Below are positions 1 through 5,837 of a DNA stretch of 7,061 bases, in pieces; within the stretch, counting starts at the first letter, position 1; each line of letters begins with the position of its first letter. The notes under the pieces are model-generated. The model ran no database searches. It was not told the origin of the DNA and saw nothing but the letters and a program-made list of their open reading frames with translations. The stretch comes from an uncultured Novosphingobium sp. Lineage in GTDB: Bacteria > Pseudomonadota > Alphaproteobacteria > Sphingomonadales > Sphingomonadaceae. The stretch covers positions 1 through 7,061 of the forward strand of contig CALCQB010000292.1 in the NCBI GenBank assembly GCA_937897535.1. The letters run 5' to 3'. The position numbers were made by a program, and so were the translations under genes.

Positions 1-238
1 TGAGCTTGGCCGCGTTTTCCTTCGAAAGTTGCGGTCCAGCCGGAGCGGCTTTCAGTTTCTTGATTAGCTGACTGAATTGACCCTTGTTGTCAGGCTGGAT
101 TTTTAGAATTGCCGCTAGGCGATAGACTGCAGCTTCCAGGCTGGCGAATGCATCGACGCATTCGCTACGAGCACAATGAAAATCGGACAAGCCGACTGAT
201 TTTGAGACAAAGCTGTTGTTGTCGAGTGGCGCGTTCAT
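1..238 (-). CDS. Unrecognised small protein, N-terminal 79 residues (runs off left edge)
   Basis: An ATG at 238 (minus) opens a frame that stays open to the left edge, giving 79 residues; the 3' end is missing. The upstream in-frame stop is at 347-349, so the frame could reach back to about 346, but ATG 238 is the only ATG and a weak GAG lies upstream. The visible protein begins MNAPLDNNSFVSKSVGL and has a mid-section (about residues 20-46) with spaced hydrophobic residues that looks like an amphipathic helix. A Lys-rich stretch (residues 52-64) and a Pro/Ala linker follow. There is no signal peptide or membrane segment. I recognise no family with confidence. It recalls small all-helical proteins, possibly HEPN-like, but the diagnostic C-terminal part lies outside the window, so this is a guess. 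Its codons are much less G+C-rich than those of its neighbours, which suggests a different origin or weaker expression. Confidence 0.6.
   Translation of the reverse strand, partial: MNAPLDNNSFVSKSVGLSDFHCARSECVDAFASLEAAVYRLAAILKIQPDNKGQFSQLIKKLKAAPAGPQLSKENAAKL
142..167. repeat. Inverted repeat with a perfect 8-bp core inside the left-edge gene
   Basis: GCGAATGC (144-151) and GCATTCGC (158-165) are perfect inverted copies separated by six bases. Pairing extends outward by G143-T166 (wobble) and T142-A167. It falls within the predicted coding sequence, so it may be chance or a stem in the mRNA. Confidence 0.5.
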
Positions 239-364
239 ACAACACACTCGTAAGCCCAAGTAAATTACCACTGAGTAAACCCAGAAAGCCCGAAGGCGAT
301 CCGTAGCACTCTCCAAAGGTTTAAGGTGAATGGCGGTAGTCGCTGATTACGCGGGTTAGCTGGC
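239..364. other. Low-G+C intergenic spacer (126 bp)
   Basis: This spacer lies between the stop of the HEMTH protein gene and the start of the left-edge gene, both on the minus strand. It is about half G+C, like the left-edge gene and unlike the rest of the window. I see no tRNA, convincing promoter hexamers or strong hairpin. A three-base-pair hairpin with a TTCG loop followed by TTTCT (minus strand, about 285-300) is too short to call a terminator. Confidence 0.5.
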
Positions 365-826
365 TTATGTTCGATCTACGGTTGGGGCAAAATTCACCAA
401 CTGCTCATAGGCCCGCTTGCCCTCAACCCCCGCCACCTTCGCGCCTTTCCGCAGCAGAAACGCATGCCGGACAATCTCGGCCTGCTGCTCGATCCCGTAG
501 CGTTCCAGCGGCCAGCCGGGCCTCAGGCTGTAGTCGTACCGGCGCGAGAACGGGCGGCGCAGGATCAGGAACCAGGGTCCGCGGGCCTGGACCTGCCACA
601 CATGGGTCATTTCGTGGATGAAATGGCCCTGCAGCGCGAGGCTCGCCTGGCTGAAATCGTCGCAATAGCTGGCCGAAAGCGGATGGAAGTGGATGTGCCC
701 GCGCGGGGCCATGGTCACCTTGCGGGGCTGGAACGGAAACCAGCGCCGGCGCCGGATCGTCACCCGGTCGGTATCGATCGCACTGCCGAAGACCGAGCGA
801 ACCAGCGCGACCTCACCGGAAGTCAG
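365..826 (-). CDS. Putative HEMTH zinc metallopeptidase-like protein
   Basis: This is a small putative zinc-dependent peptidase. With the chosen start it has 153 residues. The HEMTH motif sits at about residues 71-75, with two His as predicted zinc ligands and Glu as the catalytic base. A downstream YGIEQQAEI segment (about 110-118) offers a Glu as third ligand. This HExxH-plus-Glu layout resembles DUF4157-type domains. Similar sphingomonad proteins are, as I recall, labelled 'vgr related protein', an uninformative name. There is no signal peptide or membrane segment; the N-terminal region is Arg/Trp-rich. The only GTG (763) lacks a ribosome binding site and would cut off a segment that looks like family sequence (LTSGEVALVRSVFGSAID). 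No ATG, GTG or TTG exists upstream of it before the copper-chaperone stop. I therefore chose CTG 826, which has GGAGAG eight bases away (counted from GGAG). CTG 871, overlapping the upstream stop as CTGA, is the alternative. The gene lies 41 bases after the copper chaperone and is probably co-transcribed. Substrate and activity are unknown. Confidence 0.75.
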   Translation of the reverse strand: MTSGEVALVRSVFGSAIDTDRVTIRRRRWFPFQPRKVTMAPRGHIHFHPLSASYCDDFSQASLALQGHFIHEMTHVWQVQARGPWFLILRRPFSRRYDYSLRPGWPLERYGIEQQAEIVRHAFLLRKGAKVAGVEGKRAYEQLVNFAPTVDRT

Positions 827-832
827 CGGGCG

Positions 833-838
833 CTCTCC
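833..838 (-). promoter_or_regulatory. Ribosome binding site supporting the CTG start of the HEMTH gene
   Basis: On the minus strand GGAGAG reads 838 to 833. It sits eight bases (from GGAG) before CTG 826, within the normal Shine-Dalgarno range. It is the only good purine-rich element near any possible start of this gene, and it decides the start chosen here. Confidence 0.45.
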
Positions 839-867
839 GCCGGCCGGGCAGGAGACGGCGGTTTCGA

Positions 868-1374
868 TCAGTGCTCGGCCCCGGCGTGATCCATCGCGGT
901 GCCCATCGACTCGATCTTGAGCGGGGCGGAAATCTTGTCGCCATCGGCAAAGGTGATGGTCAACTCGGTCGTCTGACCGGCCTCCAGTCTGGGTTCCACG
1001 TCGAATGCCATCACGTGCAGGCCGCCCTGTTCGAATTTCAGGGTGATCTTGGGTTCGACGTCGATCCGGTCGACCGGCTTCATCGATCCGCCCATGGTCT
1101 GGTGAACCTCGGTCTTGCCGACGCCGTCGATGGTAATTGCGGCGATCGAGACGGTATTGGCGCTTTCGTTGTCGAGCGCGAAATAGGCCGCGCCGGGGTT
1201 GCCCGCCACCGCCGGCAGGATCAGCTTGCCATCGGCCACGCTGATCCCGGGCTTGGCGTCAGGGGCGGCGGTCGGCGCGGCCTTGTCTTCGTCCTTGGCA
1301 CCGCCGCAAGCGGTCAGCGTCAGCAGGGCAAGCGAAGCGGCGAGGGGCAGGGCCAGGCGGCGGGTGAAACTCAC
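868..1374 (-). CDS. Copper chaperone PCu(A)C lipoprotein
   Basis: This is a periplasmic copper(I)-binding protein of the PCu(A)C (DUF461) family, which delivers copper to the CuA/CuB sites of cytochrome c oxidase or buffers copper. I chose the GTG at 1374 because AAAGGA lies eight bases upstream and because the product (168 residues) then starts with a proper signal: an Arg pair, a hydrophobic core (about 6-20) and lipobox LTAC with Cys23. It is thus predicted to be a membrane-anchored lipoprotein. A low-complexity Ala/Pro/Asp linker (about 27-43) precedes the cupredoxin-like domain. Family hallmarks are PGAAYFALDN (60-69) and the metal site H91, M94/M98, H120 and M122 (the HxM pair). The C-terminal tail MGTAMDHAGAEH adds extra Met and His residues that could also bind copper. 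A longer frame to 1440 exists, but it spoils the signal peptide. The gene is divergent from dnaK and followed closely by the HEMTH gene. Confidence 0.88.
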   Translation of the reverse strand: MSFTRRLALPLAASLALLTLTACGGAKDEDKAAPTAAPDAKPGISVADGKLILPAVAGNPGAAYFALDNESANTVSIAAITIDGVGKTEVHQTMGGSMKPVDRIDVEPKITLKFEQGGLHVMAFDVEPRLEAGQTTELTITFADGDKISAPLKIESMGTAMDHAGAEH

Positions 1375-1382
1375 GATCGGGG

Positions 1383-1388
1383 TCCTTT
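1383..1388 (-). promoter_or_regulatory. Ribosome binding site of the copper chaperone gene
   Basis: On the minus strand AAAGGA reads 1388 to 1383 and is eight bases from GTG 1374. It supports GTG 1374 over the upstream in-frame ATG at 1440, and places the start exactly at the signal peptide. Confidence 0.6.
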
Positions 1389-1411
1389 CGGCACGGATGA
1401 CATTTGCCGCT

Positions 1412-1440
1412 TCGCTAAACGCCCGGTGCCCTTGTGCCAA
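1412..1440 (-). promoter_or_regulatory. Possible sigma-70-type promoter for the copper chaperone gene
   Basis: On the minus strand TTGGCA (1440-1435) matches five of six -35 consensus bases. Seventeen bases later TAGCGA (1417-1412) is a poor -10. Transcription would begin near 1405, about 30 bases before GTG 1374. The -35 box falls inside the spacer of the opposing dnaK promoter. The weak -10 makes this tentative. Confidence 0.3.
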
Positions 1441-1460
1441 GCAAAACCGATCCTATATCG
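1431..1460 (+). promoter_or_regulatory. Sigma-32 (RpoH) heat-shock promoter of dnaK
   Basis: CTTG at 1431-1434 is followed by exactly 17 bases and then CCTATAT at 1452-1458. The alphaproteobacterial heat-shock promoter consensus is CTTG, 17-18 bases, CYTATNTNNG. All positions match except the final G, which is C at 1461. The predicted start of transcription is near 1465, giving a dnaK leader of about 80 bases. The promoter lies in the divergent spacer with the copper chaperone gene. The motif match is seen directly; its activity is inferred. Confidence 0.7.
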
Positions 1461-1547
1461 CCTCTCGTAGAGCCGCCGAACCGTCTTGCTGCAGATGCGG
1501 GAGACGAACCACGCGGTGTCACTGAACAGTCGAAGGATGGGGTTCAT

Positions 1548-3461
1548 ATGGCTAAAGTAATTGGTATCGACCTTGGCACCACCAACAGCTGCGTTGCCGT
1601 GATGGACGGCGGCAAGCCCAAGGTTATCGAGAATTCCGAAGGGGCACGCACCACGCCCTCGATCGTCGCCTTCACCAAGGATGGTGAACGGCTGATCGGC
1701 CAGCCGGCCAAGCGCCAGGCGGTTACCAATGGTGACAACACGATTTTTGCGGTCAAGCGCCTGATCGGCCGCCGCTTTGACGATCCAGTGACCAAGAAGG
1801 ACACCGAGCTGGTCCCCTATACCATCGTCAAGGGCAAGAACGGCGATGCCTGGGTCGCGGCCGGCGGCGAAGACTATTCGCCCAGCCAGATCAGCGCGTT
1901 CATCCTCCAGAAAATGAAGGAAACCGCCGAGGCCTATCTGGGTGAGACCGTCACCCAGGCGGTGATCACCGTCCCGGCCTATTTCAACGACGCGCAGCGC
2001 CAGGCGACCAAGGACGCCGGGCAGATCGCCGGGCTTGAAGTGCTGCGGATCATCAACGAGCCGACTGCGGCGGCGCTGGCCTATGGCCTCGAAAAGAACG
2101 ACGGCAAGACCATCGCGGTCTATGACCTTGGCGGCGGCACCTTCGACGTCTCGATCCTCGAGATCGGTGACGGCGTATTCGAAGTGAAGTCGACCAACGG
2201 CGACACCTTCCTGGGCGGCGAAGACTTCGACACCCAGGTGGTCGAATGGCTGGCCGAGCAGTTCAAGAAGAAGGAGGGCATGGACCTCCGCACCGACAAG
2301 CTCGCGCTCCAGCGGCTCAAGGAAGCGGCGGAAAAGGCCAAGATCGAGCTGTCGAGCACGGCTTCGACCGAGATCAACCTGCCGTTCATCACCGCCCGCA
2401 TGGAAGGTGGCACCACCACCCCGTTGCACCTGGTCGAAACGATCACCCGCGCCGATCTGGAAAAGATGGTCGCGACCCTGATCGAACGGACCAAGGAACC
2501 GATGAAAAAGGCGCTGGCCGATGCCGGGCTCAAGGCTTCGGACATCGACGACGTCGTGCTGGTCGGCGGGATGACCCGGATGCCGCGCGTGCGCGAAGTG
2601 GTGAAGGAATTCTTCGGCAAGGAACCGCACACCGGGGTCAACCCCGATGAAGTCGTCGCGATGGGCGCGGCGATCCAGGCCGGCGTGCTGCAGGGCGACG
2701 TCAAGGACGTACTGCTGCTCGACGTGACCCCGCTGTCGCTCGGCATCGAAACGCTGGGCGGCGTGTTCACCCGGATGATCGATCGCAACACCACGATCCC
2801 GACCAAGAAGAGCCAGGTCTATTCGACTGCTGAAGACAACCAGCAGGCGGTGACGATCCGGGTGTTCCAGGGCGAGCGCGAAATGGCGGCCGACAACAAG
2901 ATGCTCGGCCAGTTCGATCTGGTCGGTATTCCGGCCGCACGGCGCGGCGTTCCGCAGATCGAGGTCACCTTCGACATCGATGCCAACGGGATCGTCAACG
3001 TCCACGCCAAGGACAAGGGCACCGGCAAGGAACAGCAGATCAAGATCCAGGCTTCGGGCGGGCTGTCTGACGCGGACATCGACCAGATGGTCAAGGACGC
3101 CGAGAAGTTCGCTGAAGAGGACAAGAAGCGGCGCGAAGCGGCCGAAGCCCGCAACAACGCCGACAGTCTGGTCCACGCTACCGAACAGCAGCTGGCCGAG
3201 CACGGCGACAAGCTCGACGCGGATCTCAAGTCCGAAATTGAAGCCGCGATCGCCGAAGCCAAGACCGCGATCGAAGGCGGCGATGCCGATGCGATGACCG
3301 CCGCGACCCAGGCCCTGACCGACAAGGCCATGAAGATGGGCCAGGTGATCTACGAGAAGGAGCAGGCCGCCCAGGCTTCGCCCGACGCCGCAGCTGCGGC
3401 CGAAGGTGCCGAGGAAGTGGTCGATGCCGAATTCTCGGAAGTCGACGAGAACAAGGGCTAA
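1548..3461 (+). CDS. dnaK: Hsp70 molecular chaperone DnaK
   Basis: DnaK is the cytoplasmic ATP-dependent Hsp70 chaperone. It binds exposed hydrophobic segments of unfolded proteins in a cycle driven by DnaJ (ATPase stimulation) and GrpE (nucleotide exchange), and commonly helps control RpoH. The product is 637 residues, the usual length. The nucleotide-binding domain opens with IDLGTTNS (7-14) and has DLGGGTFD (193-200) and the VLVGGMTRMP motif. The interdomain linker VLLLDVTP lies near residue 392, followed by the beta-sandwich peptide-binding domain (about 396-505) and the helical lid. The acidic C-terminus EEVVDAEFSEVDENKG resembles the family's conserved EEVVDAEF-type tail. I chose ATG 1548 because AAGGA (1533-1537) precedes it at ten bases and because MAKVIGIDLG is the family N-terminus; the frame's extension to 1434 is only untranslated leader. 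A sigma-32 promoter lies upstream, and dnaJ follows after 70 bases in the usual dnaKJ order. No key residue appears missing. Confidence 0.98.
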   Translation: MAKVIGIDLGTTNSCVAVMDGGKPKVIENSEGARTTPSIVAFTKDGERLIGQPAKRQAVTNGDNTIFAVKRLIGRRFDDPVTKKDTELVPYTIVKGKNGDAWVAAGGEDYSPSQISAFILQKMKETAEAYLGETVTQAVITVPAYFNDAQRQATKDAGQIAGLEVLRIINEPTAAALAYGLEKNDGKTIAVYDLGGGTFDVSILEIGDGVFEVKSTNGDTFLGGEDFDTQVVEWLAEQFKKKEGMDLRTDKLALQRLKEAAEKAKIELSSTASTEINLPFITARMEGGTTTPLHLVETITRADLEKMVATLIERTKEPMKKALADAGLKASDIDDVVLVGGMTRMPRVREVVKEFFGKEPHTGVNPDEVVAMGAAIQAGVLQGDVKDVLLLDVTPLSLGIETLGGVFTRMIDRNTTIPTKKSQVYSTAEDNQQAVTIRVFQGEREMAADNKMLGQFDLVGIPAARRGVPQIEVTFDIDANGIVNVHAKDKGTGKEQQIKIQASGGLSDADIDQMVKDAEKFAEEDKKRREAAEARNNADSLVHATEQQLAEHGDKLDADLKSEIEAAIAEAKTAIEGGDADAMTAATQALTDKAMKMGQVIYEKEQAAQASPDAAAAAEGAEEVVDAEFSEVDENKG

Positions 3462-3475
3462 GCTAGCCATGGATT

Positions 3476-3513
3476 GGGCCCGCTGCCGTAGCGACAAGCG
3501 CGGCGGCGGGCCT
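3476..3513 (+). other. Intercistronic stem-loop between dnaK and dnaJ
   Basis: Bases 3477-3488 pair with 3501-3512 in a 12-base-pair G+C-rich stem containing one G-T pair; 3476-3513 adds a further wobble. The loop is 12 bases. The downstream side reads TATTCGTT, not a T-run, so it is not a standard terminator. Such a hairpin could slow or partly stop transcription, or protect the dnaK 3' end from nucleases, giving more DnaK than DnaJ. It ends eight bases before the dnaJ ribosome binding site (GAGGGG, 3521-3526). Confidence 0.6.
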
Positions 3514-3531
3514 ATTCGTTGAGGGGCGACC

Positions 3532-4653
3532 ATGTCTGTCGAAGCCGACTATTACGAACTGCTCGAGATCGAGCGCAGCGCGGATGACGGGACGATCAAG
3601 TCTTCGTACCGCAAGCTGGCGATGCGCTGGCATCCCGACAAGAACCCCGGTGACGCCGAGGCCGAAGCCCGGTTCAAGGCGATCAGCGAAGCCTATGATT
3701 GCCTGAAGGACCCGCAGAAGCGCGCGGCCTATGACCGGTTCGGACACGAAGCGTTCAAACAGGGCATGTCGGGCGGCGGCGGGCAGGGCGGCGGGGCCGG
3801 CTTCTCCGACCTGGGCGATATCTTCGAGACAATCTTCGGCAGCGCATTCGGCGGCGGCGGGCGGCAACAGGCCCGGCGCGGCGCAGACTTGCGCTATGAC
3901 ATGGAAATCACCCTCGATGAGGGGTTCCACGGCAAGCAGGCCGAAATCGAGATCGAGGTTTCGGCCAAGTGCGAGCCCTGCGACGGCTCGGGCGCCGAAC
4001 CCGGCACCGGCACGCGGCGCTGCAACCTGTGCGGCGGGCACGGCCACGTCCGCGCGCAACAGGGCTTCTTCATGGTCGAGCGGACCTGCCCGACCTGCCA
4101 CGGACGCGGCGAAGTCATCGAGAAACCGTGCCGTTCGTGCCGCGGCGAAGGCCGGGTCGACACCCCGCAAAAGCTTGAGGTCAATATTCCCCCCGGGGTC
4201 GATACCGGCACCCGGATCCGCCTGGCCGGCAAGGGCGAGGCCGGGCCGTTCGGCTCTCCTGCGGGCGACCTCTACATCTTCATTCACATCAAACGCCACG
4301 GGGTGTTCGAGCGTGAGGGGACCACGCTGATCACCCGCGTTCCGATCGCCTTCACCACGGCGGCGCTGGGTGGCGAGATCGAGATCCCAGGTCTTGATGG
4401 CGCGACCATAGAGATCGAGATTCCGGCCGGAATCCAGTCCGGCAAGCAGTTGCGCAAGCGCGGCGCCGGGATGCCGGTGCTGCAAGGGCGTGGCCGCGGC
4501 GATCTGGTGATCGAGATCATGGTCGAAACCCCGACCAAACTTTCTGCCCGCCAGAAAGAGATCCTGCGCGAACTCCAGGAAACTGAAACCGGCGACGAGA
4601 CTCCCCAGTCAAAGGGCTTCTTTGACCGAATCAAGGAAGCGTTCGGCGGCTGA
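3532..4653 (+). CDS. dnaJ: Hsp40 co-chaperone DnaJ
   Basis: DnaJ delivers unfolded substrates to DnaK and stimulates its ATPase in the cytoplasm. The product has 373 residues, typical of a full-length class A DnaJ. The J domain (about 6-72) carries HPD at 34-36. A Gly/Phe-rich region follows (about 76-110). The zinc-binding region has all four CxxCxGxG repeats: CEPCDGSG (from Cys147), CNLCGGHG (Cys164), CPTCHGRG (Cys186) and CRSCRGEG (Cys200), enough for two zinc ions. The C-terminal beta-sandwich substrate-binding and dimerisation part is complete to GFFDRIKEAFGG. ATG 3532 has GAGGGG five bases upstream. The gene is probably transcribed with dnaK from the sigma-32 promoter, with expression lowered by the intercistronic hairpin. 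Nothing is broken or missing. Confidence 0.98.
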   Translation: MSVEADYYELLEIERSADDGTIKSSYRKLAMRWHPDKNPGDAEAEARFKAISEAYDCLKDPQKRAAYDRFGHEAFKQGMSGGGGQGGGAGFSDLGDIFETIFGSAFGGGGRQQARRGADLRYDMEITLDEGFHGKQAEIEIEVSAKCEPCDGSGAEPGTGTRRCNLCGGHGHVRAQQGFFMVERTCPTCHGRGEVIEKPCRSCRGEGRVDTPQKLEVNIPPGVDTGTRIRLAGKGEAGPFGSPAGDLYIFIHIKRHGVFEREGTTLITRVPIAFTTAALGGEIEIPGLDGATIEIEIPAGIQSGKQLRKRGAGMPVLQGRGRGDLVIEIMVETPTKLSARQKEILRELQETETGDETPQSKGFFDRIKEAFGG

Positions 4654-4781
4654 ATTGGCCAGGTCGCACTTTTCCTGGGTTTGAGTGGTACTGACGGGCA
4701 GTGCCAGAGCGCCCGAAGTCTGCTATCCAATCGCCAACGTGCATGTTCATTCCGGGTCGCACACAACCTGGGAGAGACGCA
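4654..4781 (+). other. Spacer between dnaJ and the methyltransferase gene, no strong terminator seen
   Basis: The only hairpin I see is CCAGG (4659-4663) with CCTGG (4674-4678), a five-base-pair stem with a ten-base loop followed by GTTTGAG. That is weak for a terminator. No pair of promoter hexamers with proper spacing stands out; TTGAGT (4681) and CTATCC (4723) are not suitably spaced. Read-through from dnaKJ into the methyltransferase is therefore possible. Confidence 0.4.
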
Positions 4782-5837
4782 ATGGCACTGGATGAAGCGA
4801 AGCTGCACGAGTTCGTCGGCAAGATGCTCGGCGACCTGGGCGGAGCGATGAGCATTCCGACCGCGCGGGTCGGGTTCCGGCTCGGGCTGTTCGATGCCCT
4901 GGCCGAGGGCCCGGCGAGTGCGGCCGAACTGGCCCAGCGGGCCGGCAACCTCCACGACCGCTATGTCCGCGAATGGCTGCTGGCACAGGCTGCGAATGGT
5001 TTTGTCGACTACGATCCCGGCAGCGACACTTTCAGCATATCCCCCGAACAGGCGATGGTGTTCTGCGTAAAGGACAGCCCGGTCTATCTGCGCGGCGCGT
5101 TCGATCTGGTCGCCGCGATGGTCGAGGCCGAGGCCAAGGTCGAGGAATGCTTCCGCAACGGCCGCGGGGTGCGCTGGGGCGATCATGCCGGCTGCCTGTT
5201 CTGCGCCACCGGCGCGTTCTTCCGCCCGGGCTATGTCAACAATATCGTCCAGAACTGGATCCCGGCGCTGGACGGTATGGAAGACCGTCTCAATCAGGGT
5301 GCGAAGGTCGCCGATGTCGGCTGCGGGGTCGGCTTTTCGACCCTGTTGATGGCTGAGGCCTGGCCCAATTCCCGGTTCGTCGGGTTCGATTTTCACGAAC
5401 CCTCGATCAGCGAGGCCCGGCGGCATGCCGAAGAGCACGGACTGGGCGACCGGGTCCGGTTCGAAGTAGCCAAGGCCAAGGAGATCGCCGAAGACGGCTT
5501 CGATCTGATAACGATGTACGATTGCCTGCACGACATGGGCGATCCCGCCGGGTGCTCGGCGCATATGCACCGGATTCTGAAACCGGGCGGAAGCTGGATG
5601 GTGGTCGAGCCGATCGCCGGGGACAACCCCGCGGACAACCTCAACCCGGTCGGGCGGCTCTATTACAATGCTTCGACGATGATCTGCGTTCCGACCTCGC
5701 TCGATCAGGAAGTCGGCGCGGCGCTGGGCGCGCAGGCGGGAGAAGCGCGACTGTCCGAAGTGATCCGCAGCGGCGGCTTTGCCCAGGTCCGCCGCGCGAC
5801 CGAGGGACCGTTCAACATGGTGCTCGCAGCACGCTAG
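4782..5837 (+). CDS. Class I SAM-dependent methyltransferase, Rv2258c-like
   Basis: This is a predicted cytoplasmic S-adenosylmethionine-dependent methyltransferase of 351 residues; its substrate is unknown. The N-terminal third (about 8-90) looks like the winged-helix dimerisation domain of the Rv2258c-like family, with a helix running into ARVGFRLGLFDALAEGP and then RYVREWLLAQAANGFVDY. The Rossmann domain has the SAM-binding glycine motif VADVGCGVG (176-184), the acidic residue after strand 2 in GFDFHEPS (Asp203), and a DCLHDMGDP motif (from 247). The C-terminal part contains NPVGRLYYNASTMIC and QEVGAALGAQAGEARL, which I recall as strongly shared with the mycobacterial protein. ATG 4782 is chosen for its GGGAG (4770-4774) at seven bases; in-frame GTG 4701 and ATG 4743 lie upstream without comparable sites. 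The gene follows dnaJ by 128 bases and overlaps the convergent patatin-like gene at its stop codon. Whether it shares dnaKJ regulation is open. Confidence 0.85.
   Translation: MALDEAKLHEFVGKMLGDLGGAMSIPTARVGFRLGLFDALAEGPASAAELAQRAGNLHDRYVREWLLAQAANGFVDYDPGSDTFSISPEQAMVFCVKDSPVYLRGAFDLVAAMVEAEAKVEECFRNGRGVRWGDHAGCLFCATGAFFRPGYVNNIVQNWIPALDGMEDRLNQGAKVADVGCGVGFSTLLMAEAWPNSRFVGFDFHEPSISEARRHAEEHGLGDRVRFEVAKAKEIAEDGFDLITMYDCLHDMGDPAGCSAHMHRILKPGGSWMVVEPIAGDNPADNLNPVGRLYYNASTMICVPTSLDQEVGAALGAQAGEARLSEVIRSGGFAQVRRATEGPFNMVLAAR

Noticed and set aside
285..300. Possible terminator after the HEMTH gene (TTCG loop then TTTCT on the minus strand)
   Set aside because: Only three base pairs support the stem, so it is too weak to call.
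109..306. 65-residue plus-strand frame near the left edge
   Set aside because: The product is rich in Arg, Cys and Ser without pattern, and it lies opposite the more protein-like minus-strand frame.
871..1470. 199-residue plus-strand frame opposite the copper chaperone
   Set aside because: The minus-strand product has a signal peptide, lipobox and full metal site. The opposite frame shows none and only mirrors codon bias.
1461..1547. RNA thermometer in the dnaK leader
   Set aside because: A GAACC/GGTTC pairing (1506-1510 with 1541-1545) and a small ACTG/CAGT palindrome are present, but neither clearly hides the AAGGA site in a stable stem. The sigma-32 promoter already explains heat control.
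1371..3533. 720-residue open frame antisense to dnaK
   Set aside because: Long antisense frames are common opposite G+C-rich, strongly codon-biased genes and are known opposite hsp70 genes. The translation is Leu/Arg/His/Asp-rich without any recognised domain, and DnaK on the other strand is certain.
4659..4678. dnaJ terminator hairpin CCAGG/CCTGG
   Set aside because: A five-base-pair stem with a ten-base loop and no T-run is not convincing.
4284..5570. 428-residue minus-strand frame across dnaJ and the methyltransferase
   Set aside because: It spans two well-supported plus-strand genes and their spacer, and its product has no recognisable domain or ribosome binding site.
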